Part shown: one piece after another, positions 7,801 through 16,828 of the stretch
How the letters are laid out: every line of letters begins with the position of its first letter
Position numbering within the stretch: position 1 is the first letter of the stretch
Source of the DNA: Bacillota bacterium
GTDB lineage: Bacteria > Bacillota > Proteinivoracia > UBA4975
Length of the DNA stretch: 26,041 nt
Assembly (NCBI GenBank): GCA_012727415.1
Contig: JAAYHI010000137.1
Coordinates: 1-26,041, forward strand
Direction of reading: 5' to 3'
Position numbers and translations under genes: made by a program
Notes under the pieces: model-generated
Told to the model about the DNA's origin: nothing
Database searches by the model: none
The model's input: only the letters and a program-made list of their open reading frames with translations

Positions 7801-10800
7801 ATGAAAAAAGTCATTTTGCTGCCCTTTGGGGACCAGAGGCATATCCGGGATTTGCTCTCCCGGCTGGCGGAGCTGGTTGCAGCGGACCGGGAAGAGGAAT
7901 TCGCCCTGGTTTTGCCCGGCAGCCATCTCCTGCACCAATATCGGCAACAGTTGGTGCCCAAGGCTTCGCGGCGCCTTAACTTGTTGACCTTTGATGATCT
8001 TGTCGCTTCGGCAATGGCTGCTGTGCCTGGGGTCACTGGTATTTCAGGTTCCTTGGCCACGGAAATCATCCGGGAGATTCTGGGACAAAAGGCCGGGGAA
8101 CTGCCCGCCCTGGGTTCCTTAGGTGCTCGGGAAATAGCTGCCGAATTGACATATGCTCTGGGGCAATTGCGCCGGGAGAAGCTGACTCCCAGTGACTTGG
8201 AAAGCAACAGGGAAGCCCAGGTGGTTACAGATCTGGCCGCTGTATGGCGGGAATATCTTGCTTATTTAAGAAATAATCGCCTTGCGGATATTGAACATCA
8301 ATATGCGTTAGCGGTTGAAGCCATGAGCAATTTGCCATGGCTGGCCCAGGTGCGCCAGCTTCACTTGTGCTGGTTCTTTGACTTCGAGCCCTTGCAGCAG
8401 GACATATTGCGGGCAGTGAGTGCTGTCGTGCCGGAGGTCACGGTGTGGCTGCCCTTTGAACACACCGCTCACAAGGGTTACTTGTCGGGAACCCTGGATT
8501 CATTGAGGGATATGGGCTTTGACATCCGCCGCCAATATGGGGAGCAAAGCGAGCTCACCGCCAGCCTCTTTCAGCTGCCCCCTAAGCCAGCCAGCCATCC
8601 TCCTGTCCGCGGCTTAGCTGCACCGCGGCTGCGGCAGGAGCTGGAGCTGGTGGCCAAAGAAATCAAAAGTCTGGCAGCAGCTGGGGCCAGGGCGGAGGAT
8701 ATCTGCCTTGTTGTTCCCGACCGCAATAAGTACTTGCCTCTAATGGGGAGGATGTATAAAGAACATGGCATTGAAATCTCCTCCCCCCTTGTCACTGACC
8801 TTCTCAGGGTGCCTTGGGTCAGGGAAGTCTTTAATGTGTGGCGGGGGGCAGCCCGGGGCTGGGATCGGGAAAGTTTGCTCTCTGTTGTGGGCAATGTTTA
8901 CATCACCAGCCACCTGCCGGAGGATTATGATTCCGCCGCATTGGAATGGACTTTATACAGCCTCAAGGGCAGATATCGCGGCCACCTGTGGCTGGACAAG
9001 CTGGATCAGGAAGTACAGAGGCTGTCCCGGCTGTTGGAACAAGACCGCTGGCAGCACCGGGACGCGGAAGAGGCCCTGAATATGTATATAAAAGCTCGCC
9101 CAGGAATTGAGGCCTGGGTGCAACTGGAGGGCACCCTGGCCAGGCGGCGCAGTCCTGCTGACCATTGCCAGGCACTCCGGGAACTGCTCCGGGAAAACAA
9201 GAGCAGGTTAATTTCCCAGGAGGCTTCCCTGCCCGGGGCTCGGGACCGGGCAGCCTGGGTCAAACTGGAAGCCAGCCTTGAGGATTATCTCATCTGCTGT
9301 CGAATGCTGAAACGGGACAGCATCATGACCCCCGCTGAGTTTGCCGAGGACATCCTGCCCTGGCTGCGACAGGATCTGGTCCTCGAACGCTGCAGTCCCG
9401 GCGCTGTCCAGGTGCTGTCTCCCTCCCAGATCCGCGGCCTGCAATTTCCCTGGGTTTTTGTCCTGGGGCTAAACCAAGGGGTCTTTCCTGTGCAAAACCA
9501 GGAACACTGGCTGCTGGCACGGGTGCCGGGAATGCAATCCCGAGGCAGCGCCAGGGTCTTAGCCCAGCAAAAGATATTCTTTCACAGTGCTGTAGCTGCT
9601 GCAGCTGAAGGCCTGTATATTTCCCGGCAGCTGCCGGGCATCGATGACGGGGCAGAAATCTCCGGGTTCTGGCGACAACTGGAGGCGGCGGCGGAGGATT
9701 TGCCTTGCCGCTGCCTGGACAGTTCCGATTTACTGCCCCTTCCCGAGGAGGCCACTTCCAGAAAGAGATTAGTCCAGAGCCTGGTATATAATCTGACCCG
9801 GGGGCAGCAGCTTGCTGCCCCGGCTGTGAATTGGCTCCGGGGAAGTAAAGACTACCGCCACTTGCTTATTGCCAGCCAGTTGCTCCAGCAGCGGGAAAGC
9901 CCGCTGCCGGCAGATAATTATGACGGAGCTTTGGCTGCAAGCTCTTCTTCCCTGGAAAAACGCTTCGGTGCAGGAGTATACTCCATCAGCCGTCTGGAGC
10001 TTTATTCCCGCTGCCCCTTTGCATTTTTTGCCCGTTACTGCCTGCGGTTAGACCCGGCACCCCGGGATGTGGAAGAGTACTCACCCCTGGACAAAGGAAC
10101 ACTGCTCCACTGGCTGTTGGAGAACTACTACCAAAGAGGGCACTTTGAAAGTGCTGACCCGGAGAACCCGTCAACCATCCGCCAACCGCTGGAGATTCTT
10201 GTCCAGCAATGGCTGGAGCAGGAGGGCCATGACCCGGAAGAACATATTTGGCGCCTGCGGTGCCGAGAAGCAGTGGATATAGTGGCAGCGCTGGTGGAAA
10301 CAGACCTGGCCTGGCTGCAGCGCACTGGATTAAAGCCTGTACTTTTTGAAGCCTCCTTTGGCCTGCCCGGGGCCGCGGTCGGAACAGTGTCTCCCGGCGA
10401 GGGCGTATTTTTCCACGGCAAAATCGACCGCATCGATGTCCTTAAGCACAAGGGAGAGACTTGGGCAGTAGTCTATGACTACAAGACATCCAGGGAAGTA
10501 ACAAAGGGAAAAATTCTCGCGGGCAAGAGCCTGCAGATTCCTGTATATCTCATTGCATCTGTCCCCCTCCTTGAGAATATGGGCTATAAGGATGTAAGGG
10601 TTATGGGCGGCGGCTACTATGTAATAAGCAAAGCTAAACTGGCCGGCGGCATCTGGAACAAGGAGTTTACCAGCCTGGTCAAAAGCGGCCTCGGCTCTTT
10701 GGCAGGGGAGGAGTTTGCCCGGTTAGGGGAGACCCTGGCCCAGGTGTCCAAAGAGTTGCATCGGGCTATTCTCGCCGGGGACTTTGTCCCTGCTCCCGAT

Positions 10801-10893
10801 GGAGATGCCTGCAGGTACTGCGATTTTGCCCGTTGCTGCAGATATGATAAATACCGGTTTAAGCTCAAAGGAGGCGTTGTCAGTGAGGCTTAG
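7801..10893 (+). CDS. addB: AddB subunit of the AddAB helicase-nuclease
   Basis: A 1030-residue protein, somewhat shorter than B. subtilis AddB (about 1170). The C-terminal nuclease domain holds the Fe-S cluster cysteines of the AddB family, C738 (YSRCPFAFF) and the trio C1004, C1007 and C1013 in CRYCDFARCC, with PD-(D/E)xK residues D893 and K895 in YDYKTS. The middle contains helicase-like segments such as SPSQIRGLQFPWVFVLGL. AddAB resects double-strand breaks and loads RecA at Chi; the AddB nuclease cuts one strand. The addA gene follows with an 11-base overlap. Oddity: the N-terminus, where AddB usually has a GxxGxGKT/S ATP site, reads LLPFGDQRHIRDLL with no lysine-serine/threonine pair. 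Start ATG 7801 has GAGGTG about 6 bases upstream. Identity rests on the cysteine pattern and on the addA neighbour. Confidence 0.93.
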   Translation: MKKVILLPFGDQRHIRDLLSRLAELVAADREEEFALVLPGSHLLHQYRQQLVPKASRRLNLLTFDDLVASAMAAVPGVTGISGSLATEIIREILGQKAGELPALGSLGAREIAAELTYALGQLRREKLTPSDLESNREAQVVTDLAAVWREYLAYLRNNRLADIEHQYALAVEAMSNLPWLAQVRQLHLCWFFDFEPLQQDILRAVSAVVPEVTVWLPFEHTAHKGYLSGTLDSLRDMGFDIRRQYGEQSELTASLFQLPPKPASHPPVRGLAAPRLRQELELVAKEIKSLAAAGARAEDICLVVPDRNKYLPLMGRMYKEHGIEISSPLVTDLLRVPWVREVFNVWRGAARGWDRESLLSVVGNVYITSHLPEDYDSAALEWTLYSLKGRYRGHLWLDKLDQEVQRLSRLLEQDRWQHRDAEEALNMYIKARPGIEAWVQLEGTLARRRSPADHCQALRELLRENKSRLISQEASLPGARDRAAWVKLEASLEDYLICCRMLKRDSIMTPAEFAEDILPWLRQDLVLERCSPGAVQVLSPSQIRGLQFPWVFVLGLNQGVFPVQNQEHWLLARVPGMQSRGSARVLAQQKIFFHSAVAAAAEGLYISRQLPGIDDGAEISGFWRQLEAAAEDLPCRCLDSSDLLPLPEEATSRKRLVQSLVYNLTRGQQLAAPAVNWLRGSKDYRHLLIASQLLQQRESPLPADNYDGALAASSSSLEKRFGAGVYSISRLELYSRCPFAFFARYCLRLDPAPRDVEEYSPLDKGTLLHWLLENYYQRGHFESADPENPSTIRQPLEILVQQWLEQEGHDPEEHIWRLRCREAVDIVAALVETDLAWLQRTGLKPVLFEASFGLPGAAVGTVSPGEGVFFHGKIDRIDVLKHKGETWAVVYDYKTSREVTKGKILAGKSLQIPVYLIASVPLLENMGYKDVRVMGGGYYVISKAKLAGGIWNKEFTSLVKSGLGSLAGEEFARLGETLAQVSKELHRAILAGDFVPAPDGDACRYCDFARCCRYDKYRFKLKGGVVSEA

Positions 10894-13800
10894 TGAAGAA
10901 CAAACAGAAGCTACTGCAATTGGCGAAAATTTGATTGTCAATGCCGGAGCCGGTTCCGGCAAGACCACTGTCCTCATTTCCCGCTACATACGCCTTCTGG
11001 AAGAGGGGGGGCTTTCTCCTGGGCAAATAGTCGCCATAACCTTTACCAGGAAAGCCGCCAGAGAAATGCGGGAGCGCATTGATGAAACCCTGGCCGCCTT
11101 AAGCATGTCTGACCCTCGCTGGGAGGACGTTCGCGAGCAATTGGTGTCGGCTCCTATTGGCACCATTCATTCCTTTTATGCCCAGGTGCTGCGCGCCTTT
11201 CCGGTGGAAGCCGGAATAAACCCTGGTTTTCGGGTGCTGGATGAGCTGGAATCAGGATTGCTGCTGGACAAGGCTATAACTGCTGCTTTTCAACAGGCAG
11301 TTGCAGAAAATTGTCCTCACTTGGCCCTGCTTACTGAAATCTTAGGGGCGCAGGCTGTCGAAGAAGAGGGAAAGTTTTCCCGGCAAATAAGGCATATATA
11401 CACCACCTTGCTTAACCGGGGTATTCCCGTTGCAGAAGCCAAACTCAGTCAATTGTATGAGGATCTCCCCTCAGTGGAGCAATGCAAGGAGAGCCTCCTG
11501 GCCTTGACCGCCGGAGAGGCTGAACTGGCTGCTGCCCTTGAAGGCAAGGATAAGCCGGAAATGATAAGGGTGCGCCAGGCGATAATAACCGCTGCAAAAG
11601 ATGTTGTCGGAGCAGAAGCCGAGGATCTCGTCAATCTTTACCCTTCCCTGGTGGCTTTGACAGAACTCAAAGGAGGCAGGGTAAAGGGCCACAAGGAATT
11701 TGTCGCCGGCTGCGTCGAGGCTGTGCAAGGCCTGTTGTCCAAGGGACTGGCGCCCTTGCTGGGGCGGGCTGTCCTTGCTCTGCTCACCCGGGTGGACGAA
11801 ACTTTCAGGCAGATGAAAGCCCGGGCAGGCGGCTTGGACTTTTCTGATTTACAATTTGCCATGTGGCGGTTGCTGGAACACCCTCAGGTACTGGCGGAAC
11901 TGGACAAAAAGTACTTGACTTACATGATCGACGAGTTTCAGGATACTGACCGCATTCAGCACAAGATCATTATGAAACTGGTGCGGCGGGGGGAAGCAAT
12001 TCCGCCGGGAAGGCTTTTCGTGGTCGGCGATGAAAAACAGTCAATATACCGTTTTCGGGGCGCAGATGTGGAGGTATTTAATGAGGTCCGCAGCCAGCTT
12101 ACTGCCTCCAGCCCCCAGGCTGAAAAGCAGATAACCTGTAACTTTCGCTCCCGCAGGCCCCTCATTGACCTGGTCAATGCCCTTTTTTCCCGGCTGTTGG
12201 CCGGTGAGGCAACTCAGTACACCCCCTTACGTGCTTACCGCCAAGGTGAGGCGCCCTGTGCAGAAATCCTGCTTTGCCCTGAGCAAAAAGACGTCGCTGC
12301 CGCCGAGGCTGCCGCCATGGCTGCCAGAATTCGGGAAATGGTGGCGGGCAAGGAACTGCTTGTCGGCGATGATTCCCTGTTGCCGGTAAGGTATCGGGAC
12401 ATCGCCATCCTCATTCGCAGCCGCACTCATATAAAAGAATACGAACATCATCTGCGCCTGGCGGGAATTCCTTACACTGTGGTAGGGGGAATAGGCTTTT
12501 TTGAACAGCAGGAGGTTCAGGATATACTGAACTTGCTGCGGGCGGTGAGGAATTGCCGGGATGAAATATCTCTGGTGGCGGCTTTGCGCTCTCCCCTCTT
12601 TGCGTTGGACGATGACAGCATCTTTGCCCTGGCTTGCAGCCGGGAAAGAGGAGGCAGCCTCCTGGAGCAAGAGGCCGTCCTGGAAGGGGAGCAAAGGGAA
12701 CGGCTGCAGCGGGCAAGAGAAGTCATTGCTCAACTGGCGGCCGCCGAAGGGCGCCTGGAATTGCCTGAATATCTGGAGCTGGCCCTGGAATTGACCCATT
12801 ACCGTGAGGCGGTGTTAACGGGTTATGGTGGCCTTCAGCGCTATGCCAATCTGGAAAGGCTTGTAGATCTTGCTGCGAGTTTTGCAGCTGATTCGTCAGA
12901 GGAAGATTTTCTCACCTGGGTGGAGTTTGCAGCCTCTCAGGACGAAGCAGAAGCGCAGGTGGACAGTGAAGAGTCCGATTCTGTGCGGGTTATGACGATA
13001 CATGCCAGCAAGGGGCTGCAATTTCCCGTGGTGTTTTTGCCGGTGGCAACCGCTGGCTTCCGCCTGCGTACGGGTCCCATGTTGCTGGATAATGAGGGAG
13101 GGCTGGCCTTTCGCTATCCCTGGCAATGCCCGGTTTGGGAAGAGGTGAAAGAGCAGGAGCGGCTGCGGGAGCTCAGGGAATATAAGCGCCTGCTCTACGT
13201 GGCTATGACCAGAGCCAGGGACAGGCTGGTTTTTGTAACCAAGGAAGCGGATAAAGCCGAGGAGTCTTTTAATTATTGGCTAAGAGAATTTGCCAGCCTG
13301 GCACCGGAGCATTTTATTTGCAAAGAAGCCGGCAGCGGCGAAGGTTCACTGGAGCTTCCCCTGGCCTTGCCGCAAATCGGTTGCCCCAGCCCATGTCCCG
13401 GTGAGTTCGTTGAGGCACTGGCCCCTGTGGGCAGCAGCGCCAGTACCATCAGGTACTTCAGCATCTCTCAGTTCCTTCTCTGGCAAAGAGACCGGGAAGA
13501 GTTTCAGCGGCGATACATTTCCCGCTGGGTCTATGCAGACCCACGGGAAATCAGCCTGCAGGAGGACTGGCAGCATGAGCCGGGAGGGGCAAGTTTCGGT
13601 TCTTTACTGCACAGGGCCCTGGAGATAACAGATGCCAGCTCCTCCCTGGAGGCAGTGTTGAAGGATCTTGTGCCCGTCTACTTCCCCTGCGGCGATAAGG
13701 AGCAGCAGGACAGGGTGTATTATTCCGCCAGGACTTTATTAGAGGGCTATGTTCGTGACCCGGGTCCGCAGGGAGACTTTTTCAAATCCGCCAGGGAGCA

Positions 13801-14125
13801 GGAGTTTTACTACCGGCTGGGCAACGTCCTTTTCTATGGAATAATAGACAGGCTGCTCTTTGCCTCTGATCATGTAGCCATAGTGGATTATAAGACCAAC
13901 AGAATCCCTGCCGAAGGCATAGGCCCCTTGGTGGAGGCCTATGAGTCCCAGTTGCGTTTTTATGCCCTGGTGACCAGGGAAATATATAAACAGCCGGTGC
14001 GGGCCTACCTGCAGTTACTTCGCCTTCCTCCCGGCAGGCAAACGGTGGAGATTGCCCTTTCTCCAGAAAAAGAAGCTGAGCTCTTAGCTCAGCTCCGGGA
14101 ATTTACAGCCTGCCTGCAGGCTTGA
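10883..14125 (+). CDS. addA: AddA subunit of the AddAB helicase-nuclease
   Basis: A 1080-residue UvrD-type helicase fused to a RecB-type nuclease. The GTG start at 10883 is set by AAAGGAGG at 10867-10874; in-frame ATGs further upstream lie inside addB and lack such a site. Motifs in order: SEEQTEA (Q motif), Walker A NAGAGSGKTT (K27), GTIHSF, DEFQDTD (motif II), GDEKQSIYRFRGAD (motif III), TIHASKGLQFPVVF and RLLYVAMTRARDRL (motifs V and VI), and at the C-terminus the PD-(D/E)xK nuclease core with D1002 and K1004 in VDYKTNR. It is the 3'-5' motor and 3'-strand nuclease of the complex. It overlaps addB by 11 bases, which suggests coupled, stoichiometric synthesis. All hallmark residues look intact, in contrast to AddB. 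A terminator follows 17 bases after the stop. Confidence 0.97.
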   Translation: MRLSEEQTEATAIGENLIVNAGAGSGKTTVLISRYIRLLEEGGLSPGQIVAITFTRKAAREMRERIDETLAALSMSDPRWEDVREQLVSAPIGTIHSFYAQVLRAFPVEAGINPGFRVLDELESGLLLDKAITAAFQQAVAENCPHLALLTEILGAQAVEEEGKFSRQIRHIYTTLLNRGIPVAEAKLSQLYEDLPSVEQCKESLLALTAGEAELAAALEGKDKPEMIRVRQAIITAAKDVVGAEAEDLVNLYPSLVALTELKGGRVKGHKEFVAGCVEAVQGLLSKGLAPLLGRAVLALLTRVDETFRQMKARAGGLDFSDLQFAMWRLLEHPQVLAELDKKYLTYMIDEFQDTDRIQHKIIMKLVRRGEAIPPGRLFVVGDEKQSIYRFRGADVEVFNEVRSQLTASSPQAEKQITCNFRSRRPLIDLVNALFSRLLAGEATQYTPLRAYRQGEAPCAEILLCPEQKDVAAAEAAAMAARIREMVAGKELLVGDDSLLPVRYRDIAILIRSRTHIKEYEHHLRLAGIPYTVVGGIGFFEQQEVQDILNLLRAVRNCRDEISLVAALRSPLFALDDDSIFALACSRERGGSLLEQEAVLEGEQRERLQRAREVIAQLAAAEGRLELPEYLELALELTHYREAVLTGYGGLQRYANLERLVDLAASFAADSSEEDFLTWVEFAASQDEAEAQVDSEESDSVRVMTIHASKGLQFPVVFLPVATAGFRLRTGPMLLDNEGGLAFRYPWQCPVWEEVKEQERLRELREYKRLLYVAMTRARDRLVFVTKEADKAEESFNYWLREFASLAPEHFICKEAGSGEGSLELPLALPQIGCPSPCPGEFVEALAPVGSSASTIRYFSISQFLLWQRDREEFQRRYISRWVYADPREISLQEDWQHEPGGASFGSLLHRALEITDASSSLEAVLKDLVPVYFPCGDKEQQDRVYYSARTLLEGYVRDPGPQGDFFKSAREQEFYYRLGNVLFYGIIDRLLFASDHVAIVDYKTNRIPAEGIGPLVEAYESQLRFYALVTREIYKQPVRAYLQLLRLPPGRQTVEIALSPEKEAELLAQLREFTACLQA

Positions 14126-14141
14126 CAAGCTGGCAAGTAAA

Positions 14142-14168
14142 AAAACAGGAGCTGCGGCTCCTGTTTTA
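14142..14168. terminator. Bidirectional intrinsic terminator between addA and the convergent hydrolase-like gene
   Basis: ACAGGAGC (14145-14152) pairs with GCTCCTGT (14157-14164) around a TGCG loop. Seven A precede it (14139-14145) and TTTATTTATT follows. The A and T runs extend the stem and give U-tracts in both directions. The stop codon of the - strand gene is inside the T-run. Confidence 0.88.
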
Positions 14169-15929
14169 TTTATTGAGTTGAAGTTTCAGCCATGCATATA
14201 ACTCCGGGACCCAATTTATGTCCTCTTTTGCTGACATGGGGACTTCTTTGAAGACAGGATTGGCCCCTTGCTCCCGGAGGGCGGCTACAAGTTCCGCCAT
14301 TGGTTGGGAGGTGGCTTCGTCCGTAGCTCCATGGACCACCAGGATGGGCAGCATTGGTGTAACCAAGGGCAAGTCTGCAGTGCAAGGATGAGGCTTTTGC
14401 CCTTCATGGTAAAATGCCTGGCAGGGAGTTCCGGAAATAACCGCCAGGCCGGAAAAATGTTCCGGATGTCCTAGGCCAACGCGGAAAGCACAACGTCCCC
14501 CTGCAGCCACCCCGCCAATGAACACCTTGTCCCAATCCAGAGGCAGGCTTTGTTTTGTCGCCGCCAGGTTTTGCATGATGTCTTCATCCCTGAGCAAACC
14601 GTTGCCCTTCCCGGGGTGGGGAAAGACTAAGACCAGGCCCAGCTTGTCAGCGAGTTTGTGGAGCTCCGGGTTGGAAGCGAGGTTGTCACTGTCATAGAGC
14701 AACATCAACAGGGGCCATTTGCGCTGAAGGGTATAGCCTCGGGGCAGGTACAGGCTGTATGTGCTTAAGCGTTCGTCTGCATTCCGGCGGAAAGATCTGC
14801 GGGACAGTCCCGATTTGTCTTCAAGGGGGTTAGCGCCGTTATGAAGGCGGTCCCGCATTTGTTTGGCCATGAGAAAATCCTGAAATGTTTTCTCGCCCCT
14901 GGAGCAGACAGAGCATCTCTCTTCCTTCCAGTCCAGGTATCCCAAGGCGGTATGCACTGCCTCAGGATAGCGGCAGTTGATATCTGCTTCCAGTTTCAAC
15001 AAATCGCCGTTTAGTGCAGAGAGTTCTGCAGGGTCGATGACAAAGAAGGGATGCTTTTTGACAAAAGTCTTGCCGCAACCCTGTCCACTGAGCTCCAATA
15101 CATACTCGCCGCTGGGCAGGGGGCGCTGTGGGCTCCAGCGCAGGGTCCAGTGATGACCCCCTGAACCTAATTCCAGAGTGGAGCTGTGGGCTTCCAGACT
15201 GGAGTCGCCCTTCTTAATGGCTATTTCGAGCTTTGCAGGACAAGTCATTGGATTGTAGAGGCCAAGGTTTATTTGCACAGGCTTGCTGCCCTGCCAAAGG
15301 TTATTGGTCATATAGGATTGGGCACAGGGTTCTTTAAAATGCCGGGGGTCAACCCCCATATGGTAAAAGCGGCGGCTGCCGGCAGACCTGTAATCCTTGT
15401 CTTCCGCCAGTTGATACAGAATCCTTCCCTCCGGAGTGTGCCGGGGAATGCTCAGATTAACTGCGATTGCTTCGTACAGCAGGGGACGGAGGGGTTGCAG
15501 CAAAGACCAGGGCACAGTAATTGTAAACAATGTCTTTGCTGTATCGACAAATAGTTTAAATTTTATTGTACTGCAGTCCAGCTTGGGTAAAAAACTGCCG
15601 TTGCGGCATATGCACATAACCCGGGGGTGCTTGCCGGTGCCGGCAAAGCCCAGGGATGTAAAGCAGTCTGGAGAATCGGGATGATGGGAAACTGTGAAAA
15701 CCAAGGCATCATCCCAGGATTGGATTTCAGCTGGCCAGGGAACTTCTAAGGCAAAGAAGAGGTTCTGGTTGTCACAGGCCCAGTAAGAAGTTGCCGCTTG
15801 GGACTCGGTGGCCTGCAAATTTAAAGCGGCCATATCGCTCTTCCCGGGGAACTTTTTTATTTCGGAGTACAGGGGGATGTAAAAAGACGGCTGGGGCCAT
15901 GACGGCGTGGGAAACAATTCTAAGGCCAT
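14166..15929 (-). CDS. CBM9/DOMON-like domain fused to an alpha/beta-hydrolase (esterase/prolyl oligopeptidase-like) domain, apparently catalytically degenerate
   Basis: A 587-residue protein starting at ATG 15929, with AAAGGAGG (15945-15938 on -) 8-9 bases upstream; the longer open frame has no such site. No signal peptide or TM segment is seen. About residues 15-200 resemble a CBM9/DOMON-like beta-sandwich (SYWACDNQNLFFALEVPW, WDDALVFTV). A short Ig-like stretch follows (LPSGEYVLELSGQ). From about 375 the family pattern NPLEDKSG...YSLYLPRGY...KWPLLMLL begins an esterase-type hydrolase fold. The nucleophile elbow, normally GxSxGG, reads GVAAGG (Ala475). The usual HG of the oxyanion loop after PLLMLL reads YD. 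D537 in HGATDE fits the acid, but the C-terminal histidine position reads MSAKED. I infer a binding or regulatory pseudo-hydrolase. It is downstream of the TtcA-like gene, with a weak terminator between. Confidence 0.78.
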   Translation of the reverse strand: MALELFPTPSWPQPSFYIPLYSEIKKFPGKSDMAALNLQATESQAATSYWACDNQNLFFALEVPWPAEIQSWDDALVFTVSHHPDSPDCFTSLGFAGTGKHPRVMCICRNGSFLPKLDCSTIKFKLFVDTAKTLFTITVPWSLLQPLRPLLYEAIAVNLSIPRHTPEGRILYQLAEDKDYRSAGSRRFYHMGVDPRHFKEPCAQSYMTNNLWQGSKPVQINLGLYNPMTCPAKLEIAIKKGDSSLEAHSSTLELGSGGHHWTLRWSPQRPLPSGEYVLELSGQGCGKTFVKKHPFFVIDPAELSALNGDLLKLEADINCRYPEAVHTALGYLDWKEERCSVCSRGEKTFQDFLMAKQMRDRLHNGANPLEDKSGLSRRSFRRNADERLSTYSLYLPRGYTLQRKWPLLMLLYDSDNLASNPELHKLADKLGLVLVFPHPGKGNGLLRDEDIMQNLAATKQSLPLDWDKVFIGGVAAGGRCAFRVGLGHPEHFSGLAVISGTPCQAFYHEGQKPHPCTADLPLVTPMLPILVVHGATDEATSQPMAELVAALREQGANPVFKEVPMSAKEDINWVPELYAWLKLQLNK

Positions 15930-15971
15930 GGAGGCCACCTCCTTTGACGGTATACTTCTACCTCCACAAGC

Positions 15972-15993
15972 AAAAATCCTGCTGAAAGGCAGG
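15972..15993 (-). terminator. Weak intrinsic terminator after the TtcA-like gene
   Basis: Read on the - strand, CCTGC pairs with GCAGG around a 6-base loop (15993-15978) and is followed by A and five T (15977-15972). The stem is only 5 bp, so it may attenuate rather than stop transcription into the hydrolase-like gene. Confidence 0.4.
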
Positions 15994-16015
15994 TGGCGGT
16001 ATTTGTCAAATAGTA

Positions 16016-16747
16016 TTATAATAACTGGTGGGACTGGCTTTTCCACAGACCTTTCACTGCTGCCAGCAGGCGATTGTGAGCCAGTTTGTCCCCCTGGGTA
16101 TGTCTTTCCAGCATCTCCTTTATGGCCTGGCGTTTGCTGCTGCCATTGGCGGGGCAGGGGTTGGCAATTAGCGGCAACTGCAGCTTCTCGGCCACTCTGC
16201 GGGTAGTATTTTCACTGACGTAGAGCATTGGTCGAATGAGGCGGAGGTTGCTGCGGTCAAGAATGCTCACCGGCTTAAAGCAAGCAATGCGGCCGGCATA
16301 GAACATGTTGAGAAAGACTGTTTCAATGGCATCGTTGCTGGTATGCCCCAGGGCCACCACATTGCAGCCGGCTTCTTTGGCGCTGCTGTTGAGAATGCCG
16401 TGGCGCAGTTTTGAACACAGGGAGCAGGGATTGGTTTCCTTGCGGATGTCAAAGAGTATTTCCGCCAATTGACTGGGGACTACAGTGAAGGGCACGGCTA
16501 AAGATTGGCAGTATTCTTCTACCCTGGACCAGTCGGTATGTGGCCAGCCCATGTCCACGGCAATGGCGTGCAGGGAGTAGCGCACAGGGATTATATATCT
16601 CAAATGGGCTAAAGTATAGAGGGTCGCTAAGCTGTCCTTTCCTCCCGACACGCCCACGGCAATTTTGTCTCCTTCTCTGATCATGTCATATTCCCCGACG
16701 ATTTTTTTTACCGGCGGAAACAGATGCTGGTGAAAGGGCAGACCCAT
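16016..16747 (-). CDS. TtcA-family tRNA 2-thiolation protein (PP-loop ATPase)
   Basis: A 243-residue N-type ATP pyrophosphatase. The PP-loop SGGKDS is at residues 34-39, followed by AVDMGW, the CxxC pair C108/C111 in NPCSLCSKLRHG, LGHTSNDAIET at 133-143 and a third cysteine C198 in NPCPANG. This three-cysteine layout is that of TtcA, which carries a [4Fe-4S] cluster and makes 2-thiocytidine at tRNA position 32. Paralogues of the TtcA/TtuA group thiolate other positions, so the target base is uncertain. ATG 16747 is chosen over the in-frame GTG 16753 because GGGAGG (16760-16755 on -) is 7 bases from the ATG but only one from the GTG. An extended -10 promoter lies just upstream at 16777-16769. 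It is transcribed divergently from the aldo/keto reductase. Confidence 0.88.
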   Translation of the reverse strand: MGLPFHQHLFPPVKKIVGEYDMIREGDKIAVGVSGGKDSLATLYTLAHLRYIIPVRYSLHAIAVDMGWPHTDWSRVEEYCQSLAVPFTVVPSQLAEILFDIRKETNPCSLCSKLRHGILNSSAKEAGCNVVALGHTSNDAIETVFLNMFYAGRIACFKPVSILDRSNLRLIRPMLYVSENTTRRVAEKLQLPLIANPCPANGSSKRQAIKEMLERHTQGDKLAHNRLLAAVKGLWKSQSHQLL

Positions 16748-16768
16748 AGACACACCTCCCGCTGGAGT

Positions 16769-16777
16769 ATTATACCA
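16769..16777 (-). promoter_or_regulatory. Extended -10 promoter of the TtcA-like gene
   Basis: Read on the - strand, TGGTATAAT is a perfect TGnTATAAT extended -10 box about 22 bases before the ATG. The -35 position 17 bases upstream (GGGAAT) is poor, as is common when the -10 is extended. Confidence 0.5.
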
Positions 16778-16828
16778 TAGTGTTATTGTGCATTCCCCAA
16801 CAATAATTTTATAACCGGAGGCTTGAAT

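Noticed and set aside
12227..12799. Long open frame antisense to addA (and similar ones opposite the TIM-barrel, AddB and ribokinase genes)
   Set aside because: They lie wholly opposite well-supported genes, lack ribosome sites and family motifs, and are expected in G+C-rich coding DNA.
15930..16046. N-terminal extension of the hydrolase-like protein into the TtcA-like gene
   Set aside because: The AAAGGAGG at 15938-15945 points to ATG 15929; the extension has no ribosome site and no homology-like features.
16786..16815. TTGTGC...TATAAC as a promoter for the aldo/keto reductase
   Set aside because: Transcription would begin inside the ribosome site (16815-16821), removing it from the message.
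16823..16828. Upstream TTG start for the aldo/keto reductase
   Set aside because: It is only one base from the CCGGAGG site; the ATG at 16829 has proper 7-base spacing.
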